From Paraburkholderia humisilvae (GTDB lineage: Bacteria > Pseudomonadota > Gammaproteobacteria > Burkholderiales > Burkholderiaceae), in NCBI RefSeq assembly GCF_902859855.1, contig NZ_CADIKH010000043.1, forward strand, positions 1 through 60,764: DNA of 60,764 nucleotides. Reading direction: 5' to 3'. The notes under the pieces were generated by a model that made no database searches, was not told the origin of the DNA, and saw only the letters and a program-made list of their open reading frames with translations. The first letter of the stretch is position 1; each line of letters starts with the position of its first letter. The position numbers and the translations under genes are program-made. Of the stretch, positions 33,298 to 42,523 are shown in pieces.

Positions 33298-34353
33298 ATG
33301 AATCAACCGAAATCCGCTCCTGACGCTCAAGGTTTGTCGTATCGTGACGCCGGCGTGGACATCGAAGCGGGCGACGCCCTCGTCGATGCGATCAAGCCCT
33401 TTGCCAAAAAGACGCTGCGTGACGGCGTGCTGGCTGGCATCGGCGGATTCGGTGCGCTCTTCGAGGTGCCGAAGAAGTATCGCGAGCCGGTGCTCGTGTC
33501 GGGCACCGACGGCGTCGGCACGAAGCTCAAGCTCGCGTTTCACCTGAACCGGCACGACACGGTCGGCCAGGATCTGGTCGCGATGAGCGTGAACGATATC
33601 CTCGTGCAAGGCGCGGAGCCGCTCTTCTTCCTCGACTATTTCGCGTGCGGCAAGCTCGAAGTCGGCACGGCCGCAACGGTCGTCAAAGGCGTCGCGTATG
33701 GCTGCGAACTCGCGGGTTGCGCGCTGATCGGCGGCGAAACCGCCGAGATGCCGGGCATGTATCCGGACGGCGAATACGACCTCGCGGGTTTCGCGGTCGG
33801 CGCGGTCGAAAAAGCCAACATTATCGACGGCAGCAAGATCGCTCCGGGCGATATCGTGCTGGGCCTCGCGTCGAGCGGCATCCATTCGAACGGTTATTCG
33901 CTCGTGCGCAAGATTATCGAGCGCGCGCAGCCGGACCTCACCGCCGACTTCGACGGCCGTCCGCTCGCCGATGCACTGATGGCGCCCACGCGCATCTACG
34001 TGAAGTCGATGCTCGCGCTGATGGAAAAGATCACCGTAAAGGGCATGGCGCACATCACTGGCGGCGGGCTGGTCGAGAACATTCCGCGCGTGTTGCAAGC
34101 GGGGTTGACCGCCGAGCTCGATCATCGCGCGTGGCCGCTGCCGCCGCTTTTCTCGTGGCTGCAGAAGCATGGTGGCGTCGCGGATGCCGAAATGCACCGC
34201 GTGTTCAACTGCGGGATCGGCATGGCCGTGATCGTCGCCGCGCAGGATGTGCAGCAGGCAATCGGCACGCTGTCCGCGGCGGGTGAGCAGGTGTGGCAGA
34301 TCGGCACAGTCCGCCAAAGCAAGGCGGGCGAGGCGCAGACCGTGGTGATCTGA
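33298..34353 (+). CDS. purM: Phosphoribosylformylglycinamidine cyclo-ligase (AIR synthetase)
   Basis: The 351-residue enzyme closes the imidazole ring in purine synthesis. Motifs are SYRDAGVDIEAGDALV at the N-terminus, VSGTDGVGTKLKLAF (nucleotide binding), DYFACGKLE and GCALIGGETAEMPGMY, and HITGGGLVENIPR. Length equals the family norm. It is transcribed alone, with a strong terminator after it. Confidence 0.97.
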   Translation: MNQPKSAPDAQGLSYRDAGVDIEAGDALVDAIKPFAKKTLRDGVLAGIGGFGALFEVPKKYREPVLVSGTDGVGTKLKLAFHLNRHDTVGQDLVAMSVNDILVQGAEPLFFLDYFACGKLEVGTAATVVKGVAYGCELAGCALIGGETAEMPGMYPDGEYDLAGFAVGAVEKANIIDGSKIAPGDIVLGLASSGIHSNGYSLVRKIIERAQPDLTADFDGRPLADALMAPTRIYVKSMLALMEKITVKGMAHITGGGLVENIPRVLQAGLTAELDHRAWPLPPLFSWLQKHGGVADAEMHRVFNCGIGMAVIVAAQDVQQAIGTLSAAGEQVWQIGTVRQSKAGEAQTVVI

Positions 34354-34437
34354 GCGTCGAGCGCACATGCAATGAAAGACGGTACGCCAGCGCGCTAGCC
34401 GTTCGGTTAAAGAGTTGCTAGTTGCAGTGGTTGTCCT

Positions 34438-34471
34438 ACGCCTCAGTTCATCAACTGAGGCGTTTTTGTTT
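34438..34471 (+). terminator. Intrinsic terminator of purM
   Basis: ACGCCTCAGTT (34438-34448) and AACTGAGGCGT (34453-34463) form a perfect 11-bp stem with a 4-nt loop, followed by TTTTTGTTTT. Confidence 0.9.
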
Positions 34472-34505
34472 TAGGTGAGCTTCCCCTGTTGCCACGATTA
34501 TCGCG

Positions 34506-35855
34506 TCAGGCGGGCGACATGCCTTCGAGCGCCCGGGCGGCACCCAGCAGCCCGCCTAGCACCTTGTCGGCCACCCGCTGCGAAAAGCCTGGCGGCAGCT
34601 CAGCCTGCACTTGCGCCACGACCTCCGGTGTGCGCTTCACCAGTTCCTGAAGCAACGGCTCGGCGTTTTCTCCATAGCCGACCTTTTTGGCCGTGCTGTT
34701 GAAGTGCCGGCGCTGAATGTTGTGCATGAGGTAGTGCCGGTTCTTGCCCAGCAGCGCCATGGCTAGCTTAAGGTCCTGCGCGGCCCACTGGTTCGGCCCG
34801 TCGCCGATCACCGGATACGCGGACATCACGTCATACATCGGCGTGAGCCGGAACCGTCCGGCGGTCCCTGCCTGCAACCGGATGCTGAAGTTCTTCGCAT
34901 GACCATCCGGCGCGCGCAGCATCCAGAACAGGAGTTGCGAGGCCATGAGGGCACGCAGATCGCGCCCGGCATCCAGCGACTGCTGCACGAGGGTGAACAG
35001 TTGCTTAAGGCCAGGCCCGCCTTCGTTCTCATACTTTACGAGTGGCGAGGTGCCGGTGGCCTGACAGAAGTCTTCCTGTATGAGCCGGAACAGCCTCGTG
35101 CCGTCTGACGACATCAGGCGGTCGAAGCGCTCGACGACCAGTACCCGCTGCTTGCCGAACGTGGCGATGCGAGCTTCCGCCGTGGGTAGCCCGTACGCCT
35201 TGAACAGGCGAAGACACAGCCACTCGTTGTCCACCGAGGTACTGAAGTCGGCCTGCCGTCCGCCGATCAGGCCAAGCGGCAGCTTGAAGATGTGCGTGGT
35301 GGGCGTCGAACCGCGCGGCTTCATCCACTTGCCATCCCACCACAGGAAAGCGTCCTTCTCCTGAGCGCCGGCTAGCGAAATCCGGAAGTCGTCGTCAGGG
35401 TCCCTGGCGCCCGCGAAGCGGTCCGGAGTCACGACTTCAAGCAGGTGGCGTTCGATGGCTTCGTCGTCCACGACCACGCCGTCGATGCGGTCGACACCAG
35501 AAGGTGCCTCGCCTTCTGGCAGGAGTTGCAGTGCGCCCACGCAATCGCGCCCGATGGCGCCCAGCAAGTCGAAGGCTTCGGTGGACCCAGTCTTGAAGCG
35601 GGCCGCAACGCGCCTGCGGATGGCGTCGCTGTCAGGCAGCAGGCCTTCGAAATAGTGGGCGACGTTATCGCCTTTCAGTGGTTCGTTGTTGAAGTGGAAA
35701 GGCAGCGACAAGGATATGGGTCGTCCACGCGCGGAGGCGAGCCAGCCGCTATCGTATTGCAACTCCATGTCGCCGCGGGCCGTGATGGTCCAGCGGCCCA
35801 CGTATTCTCCGTTGGCCCAGAGCGTCAGGGTTTGACTGTGTGAGCGCCGCCCCAT
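34506..35855 (-). CDS. hipA: HipA-type serine/threonine kinase toxin
   Basis: The 449-residue protein is full length for HipA (E. coli 440). HipA phosphorylates glutamyl-tRNA synthetase and drives persistence. Visible features are the HipA N-terminal domain (SLPFHFNN, YFEGLLPDSD), the autophosphorylation-site segment RISLAGAQEK with Ser160, the catalytic Asp317 in DGHAKNFSI and the Mg-binding Asp342 in YDVMSAYP. All key residues are intact, so it should be active. It follows hipB by one base. The locus looks inserted between purM and an efflux operon. Confidence 0.93.
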   Translation of the reverse strand: MGRRSHSQTLTLWANGEYVGRWTITARGDMELQYDSGWLASARGRPISLSLPFHFNNEPLKGDNVAHYFEGLLPDSDAIRRRVAARFKTGSTEAFDLLGAIGRDCVGALQLLPEGEAPSGVDRIDGVVVDDEAIERHLLEVVTPDRFAGARDPDDDFRISLAGAQEKDAFLWWDGKWMKPRGSTPTTHIFKLPLGLIGGRQADFSTSVDNEWLCLRLFKAYGLPTAEARIATFGKQRVLVVERFDRLMSSDGTRLFRLIQEDFCQATGTSPLVKYENEGGPGLKQLFTLVQQSLDAGRDLRALMASQLLFWMLRAPDGHAKNFSIRLQAGTAGRFRLTPMYDVMSAYPVIGDGPNQWAAQDLKLAMALLGKNRHYLMHNIQRRHFNSTAKKVGYGENAEPLLQELVKRTPEVVAQVQAELPPGFSQRVADKVLGGLLGAARALEGMSPA

Positions 35856-35856
35856 T

Positions 35857-36120
35857 TCACCATCCCGTCTTGCTGGCCGATTCAGGACTTTCGCGCTCGC
35901 CCAGCCACAGTTCCAGCCCGACGGTTGTGCACCAGCCCAGCAACTGCCTGAAACTCAGTTCGTCAGCGTGCTGCTCCAGGTAGGAGATGCGGTTCTGGCT
36001 CAAGCCCAATCTGGCCGCCACCTCTGCTTGAGTGAGCTTGCGGCGCTTGCGGGCAGCCTTCAGCAATTGCCCGAGCTGCAAGGCCGTCACGAGCGGTTGG
36101 GATGGCAGGTTGTGGGACAT
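35857..36120 (-). CDS. hipB: HipB-type antitoxin, XRE helix-turn-helix
   Basis: The 87-residue DNA-binding protein has a Cro/C1 helix-turn-helix (about residues 13-68: LGQLLKAARKRRKLTQAEVA, then LGLSQNRISYLEQH). It should neutralise HipA and repress the operon. The ATG at 36120 is preferred; a longer in-frame start at 36231 would translate through the operator region. Only one base separates its stop from the hipA ATG. Confidence 0.9.
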   Translation of the reverse strand: MSHNLPSQPLVTALQLGQLLKAARKRRKLTQAEVAARLGLSQNRISYLEQHADELSFRQLLGWCTTVGLELWLGERESPESASKTGW

Positions 36121-36126
36121 AGCAGA

Positions 36127-36221
36127 TATCCGTAATTCGGCTATCCGTATTTTAGCTGAAATCAAGATATTATCAAAATATCCGAAAAACAGATATTTTG
36201 ATAATATCTGCAATGCGGATA
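36127..36221. promoter_or_regulatory. hipBA operator-promoter region
   Basis: A perfect inverted repeat has 18-bp arms at 36165-36182 and 36192-36209, separated by 9 nt. Two direct copies of TATCCGT lie at 36127-36133 and 36142-36148, and further TATCC/GGATA half-sites are at 36179-36183 and 36217-36221. E. coli HipB binds TATCC-N8-GGATA. A minus-strand promoter, TTGATA (36176-36171), 16 nt, TAAAAT (36154-36149), runs into the left arm, so repressor binding would cover the -35. The region is far more AT-rich than its surroundings. Confidence 0.75.
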
Positions 36222-36231
36222 AATGGCGCAC

Positions 36232-36518
36232 CGTGGACAGGCGATCGGAAATGACGCAAACGCACGGCGACGGATTGCGGCGGGCGAACCGCTACAGAGC
36301 GTGCCGTGCGCCCCAACCGTGGCCGCAAAGCCGGGTGTGGCCGTGCTGAAAGGCATTCGCAACCTACTCGTCGCTTACACCAGAAACCGTGCGAATTTGA
36401 AATTGCAGTGCGCGGCGGGAAGCGTGTTGTTTCGCGACGGAACAGACTTGCGAGACCCATCGGGCTCGACACGCCTGGCGGTGGGATTCGGACAATCAAA
36501 AACGACTCGCTCGACTCC
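36232..36518. other. No recognisable gene between hipBA operator and efflux operon
   Basis: Both strands have open frames here but none has a recognisable product or a good ribosome-binding site. The base composition returns to the GC-rich norm right after the hip operator. It presumably carries the efflux operon promoter, which I could not identify. Confidence 0.4.
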
Positions 36519-38627
36519 ATGACCAACCCGTCCGTGCGCGACTGGCTGTTTTCGGCCAAGACCTTTCTGGCCGCGATGATCGCGCTGTACATCGCGCTAG
36601 CCGTGCCGCTGGAGCGGCCGTCGTGGGCCATGGCATCGGTCTATATCGTGTCGAACCCGTTTGTCGGCGCGACGCGCTCGAAGGCGCTGTTTCGCGCGAT
36701 CGGCACGGCGATGGGCGCGGCGGCCTCGATACTGATCGTGCCGCCGTTCGTCGAATCGCCTTATCTGTTCAGTGTGCTGGTCGCGCTGTGGACCGGCGCG
36801 ATGGTTTACATGTCGTTGGCGGACCGCACTGCGCGCTCCTATGTGTTTCTGCTCGCGGGCCTGACGTTGCCGCTCGTCGCGTTGCCGACGGTCACCGACC
36901 CGACCACGATCTTCGACGTCGCGATCGCGCGTACCGAGGAAATCCTGCTCGGCATCATCTGCGCGAGCGTGGTTGGTTCGCTGGTCTTGCCAAGCCGGCT
37001 TGGACCGACGCTTATCGGCCGCACCGACGCATGGTTCGCGGACGCCCAGCAGTTTGCGCACGAAGCGCTCGCGGCGCGCGGCGGCGCCGTCGTACAGTTG
37101 CCGCGCCAGCAGCGGCTGGCGGCAACCGTCAAGGCACTTGACGTGCTGTTGGGCCAGCTGTCTTACGACCACGCAAGCCCGGAAGTTGTCGCGCGTGCGT
37201 TCGCGCTGCGCGAACGCATGCAACTGTTCCTGCCGGTGCTGTCGGCACTGACGGACCCGATGGCCGCGCTGCGGAGTTCGGCAGCGATCGCGCACGTGCC
37301 ACTGTTCGAACCGCTGATGGCCGACGTCTGTAAATGGATCGATGCATCGCTGCGCCGCGTGAGCAGCACGCCAATCACCGACGGCGACACGGAAGCGACG
37401 CACTTGCGCGCGCGTATCGCCGCGTTGCGCGTCGCTGTGCCGCGCGGACTCGCGCCGTGGGACCGCGCGTTGCTGTCGAACACGCTGTGGCGCGTGCAGC
37501 TGGCGATCGACATCTGGGAGGACTGCCTTGGATTGCGCGCACTGATCGATCAGCATCATGGCAGCTGGGAACCGCGCTTTCGCCATTGGCGCGTGAACGC
37601 CGAGGAGGTCTTCGTGGACCATGGCTTCATGCTGTTCTCCGCGATCTCGACCATCTGCTTTATCGTGGTCGCGTGCAGCCTGTGGATTGCCTCCGGATGG
37701 CATGACGGCGCGAACGCGGTGTTTATCGCGGCGGTCGCATGCTGCTTCTTCGGCGGCCTCGATGAACCCGCGCCGGCGATCTTCCGGTTTTTTCTATCGT
37801 GCTTCGTGGCCGTAATCGCATCGGGAATCTATCTTTTCGTCGTGTTGCCCGAGGTGCATAACTTCGAAACGCTGGTGTTGGTATTTGCCGTGCCGTTTCT
37901 CATCATCGGGACGCTGATCGCGAATCCGAAATTTAACCAGGTAGCGGCGGTCATTTCGTTGTTTACCGCGACGTTCATGAGTCTCGCAGGCTCGTACGAT
38001 GCGAACTTCATGGTCTTCATCAATACGAGCAGCGCTTCGCTGGCCGGCCTCGTATTCGCGTTCGTCTGGACGCGCGTGACCCGGCCGTTCGGCGCCGAGT
38101 ACTTCGCGCAACGGTTGATTCGCGCGACCTGGGCCGACGTCGTGCGGGCCGTGTCGGGGCCGCCGATTTCCGATGAGCGCACCTTCTTCTCACGAATGCT
38201 CGATCGTCTGATGCAAGTGCTGCCGCGTCTGGCCACCTCGGGCCCGCATCATCATCCATCGGTCGAAACCTTTCGCGACCTGCGTGTCGCGACGAACTCG
38301 CTTGATCTGCGCCATTACCGTGATAGTGTCGTCGCCGAGATGAGCGAGCAGATCGACCGGGTGCTGACGAACGTGCGCACCTATTACGAACTGTGCGTCG
38401 CGCGGCGCAGGCGTCAGCCGGTGCCGCGCGGGCTGATCGAAGCGATCGACGCCGCGCTCGCGCGCATCGCGCAGCCGGGCGCCGGCGGCGCGCCGCCCAC
38501 GTTTTCAACCGAGATCCGGCTACGCGATGCGGTGCACGCACTCGTTGGTCTGCGCCTGTCGCTCGCGCCGTTGGCGCCGGGCGCGCCGGCCGTGCCGGCG
38601 ATGCCCGGTCCGGCGCCCGCCGTCTGA
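36519..38627 (+). CDS. FUSC family inner-membrane efflux protein (AaeB-like)
   Basis: The 702-residue protein has the FUSC plan: hydrophobic segments in the N-terminal third, starting with FSAKTFLAAMIALYIALAVPL and the typical RPSWAMASVYIVSNPFVGAT, a soluble middle, a second membrane block (about 370-515) and a soluble C-terminus. AaeB-like proteins export aromatic carboxylic acids and related compounds with an HlyD-type partner. The ATG at 36519 gives the family N-terminus; the open frame upstream has no similarity. It is first of four genes (FUSC, DUF1656, HlyD, outer-membrane factor). Substrate unknown. Confidence 0.92.
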   Translation: MTNPSVRDWLFSAKTFLAAMIALYIALAVPLERPSWAMASVYIVSNPFVGATRSKALFRAIGTAMGAAASILIVPPFVESPYLFSVLVALWTGAMVYMSLADRTARSYVFLLAGLTLPLVALPTVTDPTTIFDVAIARTEEILLGIICASVVGSLVLPSRLGPTLIGRTDAWFADAQQFAHEALAARGGAVVQLPRQQRLAATVKALDVLLGQLSYDHASPEVVARAFALRERMQLFLPVLSALTDPMAALRSSAAIAHVPLFEPLMADVCKWIDASLRRVSSTPITDGDTEATHLRARIAALRVAVPRGLAPWDRALLSNTLWRVQLAIDIWEDCLGLRALIDQHHGSWEPRFRHWRVNAEEVFVDHGFMLFSAISTICFIVVACSLWIASGWHDGANAVFIAAVACCFFGGLDEPAPAIFRFFLSCFVAVIASGIYLFVVLPEVHNFETLVLVFAVPFLIIGTLIANPKFNQVAAVISLFTATFMSLAGSYDANFMVFINTSSASLAGLVFAFVWTRVTRPFGAEYFAQRLIRATWADVVRAVSGPPISDERTFFSRMLDRLMQVLPRLATSGPHHHPSVETFRDLRVATNSLDLRHYRDSVVAEMSEQIDRVLTNVRTYYELCVARRRRQPVPRGLIEAIDAALARIAQPGAGGAPPTFSTEIRLRDAVHALVGLRLSLAPLAPGAPAVPAMPGPAPAV

Positions 38628-38675
38628 GCGGCGCCGTTATTTATCTTGATCGCAAGAAGCAGTCACGAGGCAGCC

Positions 38676-38885
38676 ATGATCGGGGAAGTCAATTTCGTCG
38701 GGGTTTTCATACCGGCAGTGCTGGTGCTGATGCTGATCGCGTATCTGATCAAGCGTGGCGTCGTGATGCTGCTCGCCGCGCTTGGGGTGTATCGCTTCAT
38801 CTGGCATAGGGCGGCGTTCGATTTTTGTCTCTACGTGTTTATCTTCGGTGCCATGGTCGTTCTAACGAAGCGGTTTGGCGCGTGA
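38676..38885 (+). CDS. DUF1656 small membrane protein of the efflux operon
   Basis: The 69-residue protein has two hydrophobic segments (VGVFIPAVLVLMLIAYLI and FDFCLYVFIFGAMVVLT), as in DUF1656/AaeX proteins, which always accompany FUSC pumps. Its stop overlaps the GTG start of the next gene. Function is unknown, probably a pump subunit or assembly factor. Confidence 0.9.
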   Translation: MIGEVNFVGVFIPAVLVLMLIAYLIKRGVVMLLAALGVYRFIWHRAAFDFCLYVFIFGAMVVLTKRFGA

Positions 38886-39850
38886 AACAGATCTCCGTGT
38901 TCTCCGTCGTGCTGACCCTGGTCTCGACCCTCGTCGCTGCGGTCGTGCTGTGGAAAGTGATCGACTACTACATGTTCTCGCCGTGGACACGCGATGGCCG
39001 CGTGCGCGCCGACATCGTGCAGGTCGCGCCGGACATCTCCGGGTGGATTACCGACATCCGCATCATCGACAACCAGCCGGTGAAAAGAGGCCAGGTGCTG
39101 TTCGTGATCGACGAGGCGCGTTATCAGCTCGCGTACCGCGAGGCGGTCGCGACCCTCGCGCAGCGCCGTGCGACGTACGACGAAGCGCGCCGCGAAGATG
39201 TGCGTAACGGGCAATTGGGCAATCTCGTCGCGCTCGAGGTGGCGCAGCAGAGCCACGCGCGCGTGGAGGAAGCACGCGCGCAAATGGATCTCGCCAAGGT
39301 CGCGGTCGATACCGCGCAGCTGAATTTGCATCGCACGGCGATCGTGAGCCCGGTCGACGGCTATGTGAACGACCGCGCACCGCGTCTGAACGAATATGCG
39401 ACGGCGGGCAGGGCGGTGCTGTCGATCGTCGATGCGCATTCGTTCCGCGTCGATGGTTACTTCGAAGAAACGAAGATGCGCCATATCCGGGTTGGCCAGC
39501 AGGTCGACATCGTCGTGATGGGCGAACCCAAACTGCTGCGCGGCCATGTGGTCAGCATCGTTGCCGGGATCGAGGACCGCGACCGTACGATCAGCCCGCA
39601 GAACCTGCTGCCGAATGTCGACCCGGCATTCAGCTGGGTGCGGCTTGCGCAGCGCATTCCGGTACGCGTCGCGCTCGATGAAGTGCCGCCGGATTTCCAG
39701 ATGATCTCCGGGCGGACCGCGACCGTGCTGATCCGCGGTCCAGAGCTGGGTCCGTTCGGGAATCTGGGCGCGTCAGCGCCGCAGGCGGCATCGACACCGC
39801 AAACGCGTTTCGGTCTATGGCTCGAACGGTTGATCGGAGCGCTGAGATGA
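38882..39850 (+). CDS. HlyD-family membrane fusion protein (EmrA/AaeA-like)
   Basis: The 322-residue periplasmic adaptor has an N-terminal anchor (about residues 5-26) and the biotinyl-lipoyl-like half-motif DGRVRADIVQVAPDISGWI. A coiled-coil hairpin of Ala/Arg/Glu-rich sequence follows, then the second lipoyl half at IVSPVDGYVNDRAPRLNEYA. The start is a GTG overlapping the DUF1656 stop (GTGA). It should link the FUSC pump to the outer-membrane factor encoded next. Confidence 0.93.
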   Translation: MKQISVFSVVLTLVSTLVAAVVLWKVIDYYMFSPWTRDGRVRADIVQVAPDISGWITDIRIIDNQPVKRGQVLFVIDEARYQLAYREAVATLAQRRATYDEARREDVRNGQLGNLVALEVAQQSHARVEEARAQMDLAKVAVDTAQLNLHRTAIVSPVDGYVNDRAPRLNEYATAGRAVLSIVDAHSFRVDGYFEETKMRHIRVGQQVDIVVMGEPKLLRGHVVSIVAGIEDRDRTISPQNLLPNVDPAFSWVRLAQRIPVRVALDEVPPDFQMISGRTATVLIRGPELGPFGNLGASAPQAASTPQTRFGLWLERLIGALR

Positions 39851-41475
39851 ACACGCGCCGCGCGAACCGGCACGCGCGGCCCGGCCGCGCGCTCGCACGC
39901 GCGCGGATTTTCGCGCTACGCGCGACGTGTGCCGTGCTGTGTGTCGCGCCGTTCGCCGGCTGCACGGTCGGCCCCAACTATGCGCTGCCGCAGGACGCAC
40001 TCGTGAACGCGAAGTTCGCGAACGCGCCGATCGACGGCGCGAGCGACCCGCTTGTCACGCAGCAGCCGGTGCCGCCGAACTGGTGGCGGCTCTACGACGA
40101 CCCGGTGCTCAACGGGCTGGTCGAAGATGCGCTCGCCGAAAATCGCGATCTGAAAGTCGCGGTTGCGAATCTTGCGGCGTCGCGCGCGGAAGTGCAGTTC
40201 GCGCGCGAGCAGGACGGCTTTTCCGGAGATGCAGCGGCGGCCGTGCAGTACACGCAGCTGTCGCCGCAAGCCTTTCTGACGGACAAGATTCCGCCCTCGA
40301 TGCTGGCGGACGTCGGCTTTAACGTGTCGTACGAGCTCGATCTGTTCGGCAAGCTGCGACGCGGCGTCGAAGCGGCAAAGGCCGACGACGACGCGGTCGA
40401 AGCCGCGCTCGACCTTGTGCGTGTCACGGTGGTCGCGGAGGTCGTCCGTTCATACGTCGAAAACTGCGCGGCCGCGGAGGAGCTGGCGATCGCGCAGCGT
40501 TCGCTTGCGCTCGAACGGGAGCGGGTCGACGTGTCGCGCCAGCTGTTGCAGGCGGGCCGCGGCAACCTGCCGGATGTCACGCGCGGGCTGACGCAGCAGG
40601 ACACGATCGCCGCGGAGATTCCGCGCTTTCAGTTGCGCCAGCGCGTCGCGCAATACCAGCTCGCGATGCTGCTCGCGCGCGCGCCGGACGATTTGCCGCC
40701 CGACGCGAAAAATTGCACGAAGCTGCCGCAGATCGGCCAGCCGGTGCCGGTCGGCGACGGCGCCGCGTTGCTCAAGCGCAGGCCCGACGTCCGCGAGGCA
40801 GAGCGCAAGCTGGCCGCATCGACGGCGCGTATCGGCGTCGCGACGGCGGCGCTGTATCCGACCATCAGCATTGGTGCGAGCGCGGGCTTCACCGGGTTCC
40901 CGAAAGATCTGGGGACTGCGCAGACCGCGCGCTACGCAATCGGACCGCTGATCAGCTGGGTGTTCCCGGTGAACGGCCAGCGCGCGAGGGTGCACGAGGC
41001 CGAGGCATCGACGGCCGCGTCGCTTGCGCAATTCGACTCGGTCGTGTTGAACGCGTTGCGCGAAACGCAGTCGGCGCTCGCGACATACAGCGAAGACACG
41101 GCGCGCTGGCAGGCGTTGCAGACCGCTGCGCAGTCCGCGCAGAAGTCGGCCGATGAGACGCACCAGTTGTATGTGAGCGGGCGCGAGTCGTTTATCTCCG
41201 ATCTCGACGCGACGCGTACGCTGACTTCGGTCGATGCGCAGGTGGCGGCTGCGCGGTCGATCGTGGCGGTTGATCGGGTCAATCTGTTCCTCGCGTTGGG
41301 CGGCGGGTGGGAAGAAGCGGCGCCCGACGGTGCCAAAGAAGGTTCGAACGAAGCTTCGCCGCAGAGCCCGCAGGGCGGCGTGCAGCAGACTGCGCTGAAG
41401 AGTGGGCAGCAACGCGTGCATCAGACCGCGCAGAAGAGTGGTCAGGACGATGCGCCGCCACGCGCACGCGAGTGA
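39847..41475 (+). CDS. Outer-membrane efflux lipoprotein (NodT/OprM type)
   Basis: The 542-residue outer-membrane channel protein has a long basic signal peptide and a lipobox-like FAG-Cys39, followed by TVGPNY, the usual NodT family start. WWRLYDDPVLNGLVEDAL and FDLNVSYELDLFGKLRRGVE-like segments and LLKRRPDVREAERKLAASTA are family signatures. The last 50 residues are an unusual Gln/Ser-rich tail with near-repeats such as QQTALKSGQQ and HQTAQKSGQ. It overlaps the HlyD gene by 4 nt and completes the tripartite pump. Confidence 0.92.
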   Translation: MNTRRANRHARPGRALARARIFALRATCAVLCVAPFAGCTVGPNYALPQDALVNAKFANAPIDGASDPLVTQQPVPPNWWRLYDDPVLNGLVEDALAENRDLKVAVANLAASRAEVQFAREQDGFSGDAAAAVQYTQLSPQAFLTDKIPPSMLADVGFNVSYELDLFGKLRRGVEAAKADDDAVEAALDLVRVTVVAEVVRSYVENCAAAEELAIAQRSLALERERVDVSRQLLQAGRGNLPDVTRGLTQQDTIAAEIPRFQLRQRVAQYQLAMLLARAPDDLPPDAKNCTKLPQIGQPVPVGDGAALLKRRPDVREAERKLAASTARIGVATAALYPTISIGASAGFTGFPKDLGTAQTARYAIGPLISWVFPVNGQRARVHEAEASTAASLAQFDSVVLNALRETQSALATYSEDTARWQALQTAAQSAQKSADETHQLYVSGRESFISDLDATRTLTSVDAQVAAARSIVAVDRVNLFLALGGGWEEAAPDGAKEGSNEASPQSPQGGVQQTALKSGQQRVHQTAQKSGQDDAPPRARE

Positions 41476-41554
41476 GCGACGCGTGGTTCCGGCCTCGTAC
41501 GCGAAACACACCCGCTCCACGCAGTACCGCGCGACGTGACGCGTGCACGCAAGG

Positions 41555-42523
41555 TCACGCCCGCCCTTCCACGATCCGTTCCAGTACATGCAGCGCCTGC
41601 TCCGTCGCGTCCTCTGCGCAGCAGTCGATCACCGTACGCTCGGGCATCGCGCGCAGCCACGTCAACTGCCGCTTGCAGAGCTGCCGCGTCGCAAACACGC
41701 CTTGGTCGCGCATCGTCGCATGGTCGATCGCGCCGTCGAGATATGCCCACGCCTGCCGGTAACCGACACAGCGCATCGACGGCAGGCCCGCATGCAGATC
41801 GCCACGCGCACGCAGCCGTTCGACTTCCTCGATAAAGCCAGCGGCCAGCATCGCGTCGAACCGTCGCGCGATACGCGCATGCAACACGCTACGGTCCGAC
41901 GGTTCCAGGGCGACCGGCGCGAAGCGATAGCGCGCCGCGGCATTATCGTCGCGGGCGGGCGCCGCGAGCAGTGCGGACATCGGCTGGCTGGTGAGCATGA
42001 ACACTTCCAGCGCGCGCTGGATGCGCTGTGAGTCGTTCGGCGCGAGCCGCGCCGCCGTCAGCGGATCGACCGCCGCAAGACGCGCGTGCAGCGCGGGCCA
42101 GCCGTCGCGCATGGCGTCGGCTTCGAGACTCGCGCGCAGCGCGGCATCGGCGCCTGGCAGATCGTTGAGTCCCTGCGTGAGCGCCCTGTAGTACAGCATC
42201 GTGCCGCCGACCAGCAACGGCACGTGGCCTCGTTCGACGATCGCGCCGATCGCGCGCAGCGCATCGGCGCGGAAATCGGAAGCGGAATAGGCGTCGGCCG
42301 GATCGACGATGTCGATCAGATGATGCGGCGCGCGCGAACGTTCTTCCGCAGTGGGCTTCGCGGTGCCGATATCCATGCCGCGATAGACAAGGGCTGAATC
42401 GACGCTGACGATTTCAACCGGCCGACGCGCGGCGAACGCGAGCGCCGCCGCCGTCTTGCCCGATGCGGTCGGGCCGAGCAGACAGGCAACCGTTGCGCGC
42501 GCATCGATCCTCGCCGCGTTCAT
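41555..42523 (-). CDS. miaA: tRNA dimethylallyltransferase
   Basis: The 322-residue enzyme prenylates A37 of tRNAs that read UNN codons. The P-loop GPTASGKT is at residues 17-24, with VSVDSALVYRGMDIGTAKP and the family motifs HHLIDIVDP and VGGTMLYYRAL. The MAQ-like SMRCVGYRQAW is near the C-terminus. Its ATG overlaps the mutL stop (ATGA), so it is coupled to mutL. The much longer upstream frame lies inside mutL and was not used. Confidence 0.96.
   Translation of the reverse strand: MNAARIDARATVACLLGPTASGKTAAALAFAARRPVEIVSVDSALVYRGMDIGTAKPTAEERSRAPHHLIDIVDPADAYSASDFRADALRAIGAIVERGHVPLLVGGTMLYYRALTQGLNDLPGADAALRASLEADAMRDGWPALHARLAAVDPLTAARLAPNDSQRIQRALEVFMLTSQPMSALLAAPARDDNAAARYRFAPVALEPSDRSVLHARIARRFDAMLAAGFIEEVERLRARGDLHAGLPSMRCVGYRQAWAYLDGAIDHATMRDQGVFATRQLCKRQLTWLRAMPERTVIDCCAEDATEQALHVLERIVEGRA

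Noticed and set aside
36223..36522. Open frame of 99 codons upstream of the FUSC gene
   Set aside because: It starts in the hip operator, ends inside the FUSC start and has no recognisable product.
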